From positions 372,001-436,000 of the forward strand of contig CAVZGP010000009.1 of the NCBI GenBank assembly GCA_963774765.1: DNA of 64,000 bases. Reading direction: 5' to 3'. Below the pieces are notes generated by a model. It had not been told where the DNA came from. It made no database searches and saw only the letters and a program-made list of their open reading frames with translations. The stretch comes from Sva-07 sp963774765. Lineage in GTDB: Bacteria > Actinomycetota > Acidimicrobiia > Acidimicrobiales > Ilumatobacteraceae. Made by a program: the position numbers and the translations under genes. Position 1 is the stretch's first letter. Each line of letters starts with the position of its first letter. This document shows positions 59,629 to 64,000 of this stretch, one piece after another.

Positions 59629-60666
59629 TCACCGGCCGAGACTGCGCAGACGGTCGCGAACGTCGGCGAAATCGTCGTCGAATTCGAGGATCGTCGAGAA
59701 CCACCGTCGGGCGCTGATCGGGTCACCCATCCGATCGTAGAGATCGGCGATGACGTACCACTGACGCAGATGGAAGTCGCGCACGGCCTTCGGTCGCTTC
59801 GTCGCCGGTTCCATCAGAGCAAGCGCACCACGCAGATCGTCCTGGTCGGCAAGTGCCCCCGCGGCGACCATGCGGCCTTCGGCCATGATCTCATGACTGG
59901 GCGAAGCCGCCTTGATCTCCGCCCACACACGATCGACCGCAGTCCAGCGGCCCTGGGCGCGTTGGCAGTCGGCGATGACGGGCAGCAGTGCGGGGTCGGG
60001 ATGCAGATCCTGGGCGGCTTCGAGAGCGCTGACGGCCTGCTTGTACAGACCCAAGCGGTAGTTGGCAAGGCCGAGCAGTTCGTGGGCCGCGGCGACGGAC
60101 GGCGCCTCTTTGGCGATCGCCGACGCGAGACGGCGTGCCTCCTGGAAACGCTCGCGATCGAGTGCTTCGGATGCCTGTTCCAGTCGTTCGGTGAGTCGGG
60201 CGCCTCGCTGAGCGCCGAGCGCCGCGGTCAGTTCGGCGGCGACCTCCGGGTCGAGCGGCTTGGGCGAGCGATGCTTCGCCGCCGCGGCGTCATCGGACGC
60301 CGCTCGTCGAGCGGCGTTGGAGGCTTCCCGGCGCACCGAGCCCTCGTCGATCCACTGTTCGGTCGTGCGCTCTTCGATCTTGCGACGTTCGACCTCGGGG
60401 TCCTGCGGCGCCCGCGGTGCGCGGCGCTCCTTGACCGCCTTCGAACGACGCTCCGCCTCGGTCATCGGCTTGCTCACCCGCAGCCGCGGATTGCCGCGAC
60501 CCGGACGTCCCGAACGCCCATCATCGGGGCCACCGCGGCCCTTGCCGCCCGACCGTGAACCCGGCTTGCCGCCCGACCGCGAAGTCGGCTTGCCGGACGG
60601 GCGCCCCGAACTGCTTCGACGGGCGTCATCGCGGCGCGGGGGACGAGAAGACGAGCCGGAAGACAT
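59629..60666 (-). CDS. TPR-repeat protein with disordered basic N-terminus
   Basis: A 345-residue protein. Residues 1-70 are a Ser/Arg/Gly-rich disordered tail, 75-150 a charged helical region, and 150-340 tetratricopeptide-like repeats (for example HELLGLANYRLGLYKQAVSALEAAQDLHPDPALL). TPRs mediate protein interactions. The gene is the last before the rRNA operon terminator. The ATG at 60664-60666 starts the Ser-rich tail. No catalytic motif, so a scaffolding role is the only inference. Confidence 0.78.
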   Translation of the reverse strand: MSSGSSSRPPRRDDARRSSSGRPSGKPTSRSGGKPGSRSGGKGRGGPDDGRSGRPGRGNPRLRVSKPMTEAERRSKAVKERRAPRAPQDPEVERRKIEERTTEQWIDEGSVRREASNAARRAASDDAAAAKHRSPKPLDPEVAAELTAALGAQRGARLTERLEQASEALDRERFQEARRLASAIAKEAPSVAAAHELLGLANYRLGLYKQAVSALEAAQDLHPDPALLPVIADCQRAQGRWTAVDRVWAEIKAASPSHEIMAEGRMVAAGALADQDDLRGALALMEPATKRPKAVRDFHLRQWYVIADLYDRMGDPISARRWFSTILEFDDDFADVRDRLRSLGR

Positions 60667-60725
60667 GGGTCGCCATGCTACGGCGCGCCAAGCTGCATCG
60701 ACGCCGATCACGCCGAAAACGCGAA

Positions 60726-60759
60726 GAACGCACTGCCGGCAAACCCGGTCAGTGCGTTC
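60726..60759 (-). terminator. rRNA operon terminator
   Basis: GAACGCACTG at 60726-60735 pairs with CAGTGCGTTC at 60750-60759, extended inward by a CCGG/CCGG pairing, forming a GC-rich hairpin 11 bases downstream of the 5S 3' end on the minus strand. The following bases contain TTCTTCGCGTTTT. Position and structure fit an intrinsic terminator for the rrn operon. Confidence 0.75.
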
Positions 60760-60770
60760 CTCGATCGAAA

Positions 60771-60886
<116 letters not shown>

Positions 60887-60947
60887 ATCAGTTGTCAAAG
60901 AGGGGTGACCCTCAAGGACTCCAGAGCAAGCACGAGCTGTTCAAAAC

Positions 60948-64000
<3,053 letters not shown>

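Overview
This is a high-GC actinobacterial chromosome segment. It carries a complete Pup-proteasome gene set (arc/mpa, dop, pup, prcB, prcA and a separate pafA), a WhiB regulator, HelY-type helicase, TatB/TatC, a nickel superoxide dismutase with its maturation protease, and a secreted protein of the repeat-domain type that I associate with Ilumatobacter-like Acidimicrobiia. I infer a member of the Acidimicrobiia; the 23S rRNA at the right edge would settle this.

Layout. 1-10 kb: threonine aldolase, WhiB, ribokinase, PrmA, gamma-carbonic-anhydrase-like protein, a low-complexity hypothetical, enoyl-CoA hydratase, an acidic zinc-binding small protein and a double-length ThyX-like protein. 10-17 kb: lipid-kinase-like protein, HelY, TatC, TatB, GDPD, LepB and PafA; this resembles the mycobacterial pafA-pafBC-tatAC-helY order, but lepB and a GDPD gene sit where pafBC would be. 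17-21 kb: pxpA/pxpB/pxpC (5-oxoprolinase) with an amidohydrolase inserted. 21-26 kb: accessory genes, including an unusual prepilin, and tandem copies of a palindromic repeat. 26-31 kb: prcA, prcB, pup, dop and arc on the minus strand, ending at a divergent ferredoxin. 31-35 kb: VOC protein, phosphotransferase, tRNA methyltransferase TrmI, a TtuA/TtcA-type tRNA thiolase and a ThiS/MoaD-type sulfur carrier. 35-43 kb: small membrane proteins, a Lon-type substrate-binding protein, two tandem DacB-type peptidases, an ADP-forming acyl-CoA synthetase, TetR, and sodN with divergent sodX. 44-47 kb: transketolase and transaldolase. 47-60 kb: molybdopterin oxidoreductase, LOG protein, GlcF, a secreted protein, aldehyde dehydrogenase, then a tightly overlapping minus-strand run NUDIX-rarA-DUF948-like-small membrane protein-glcD-glcE-phosphotransferase. 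60.7-64 kb: the 3' end of an rrn operon on the minus strand (terminator, 5S, almost all of 23S).

Most minus-strand genes are packed with 4-base ATGA/GTGA overlaps, so long co-translated operons are likely. Three conserved genes (helY, tal and a small gene upstream of the sulfur carrier) have broken frames. All five breaks are explained by one extra base, which looks more like sequence or assembly error than decay.

The most unusual structural signal is a 42-base hairpin repeat (9-bp terminal stem, 4-bp inner stem). It is found seven times at four intergenic loci, in tandem with exactly the same 61-base period at two unrelated loci. At the rbsK/prmA junction the repeat itself supplies the stop codon of both convergent genes. 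Other points worth a look are the ThyX-like protein whose signature motif is divided between its two halves, a NiSOD with Tyr in place of the usual hook Pro, a prepilin fused to beta-rich domains, and a second ubiquitin-like sulfur carrier close to the Pup cluster.
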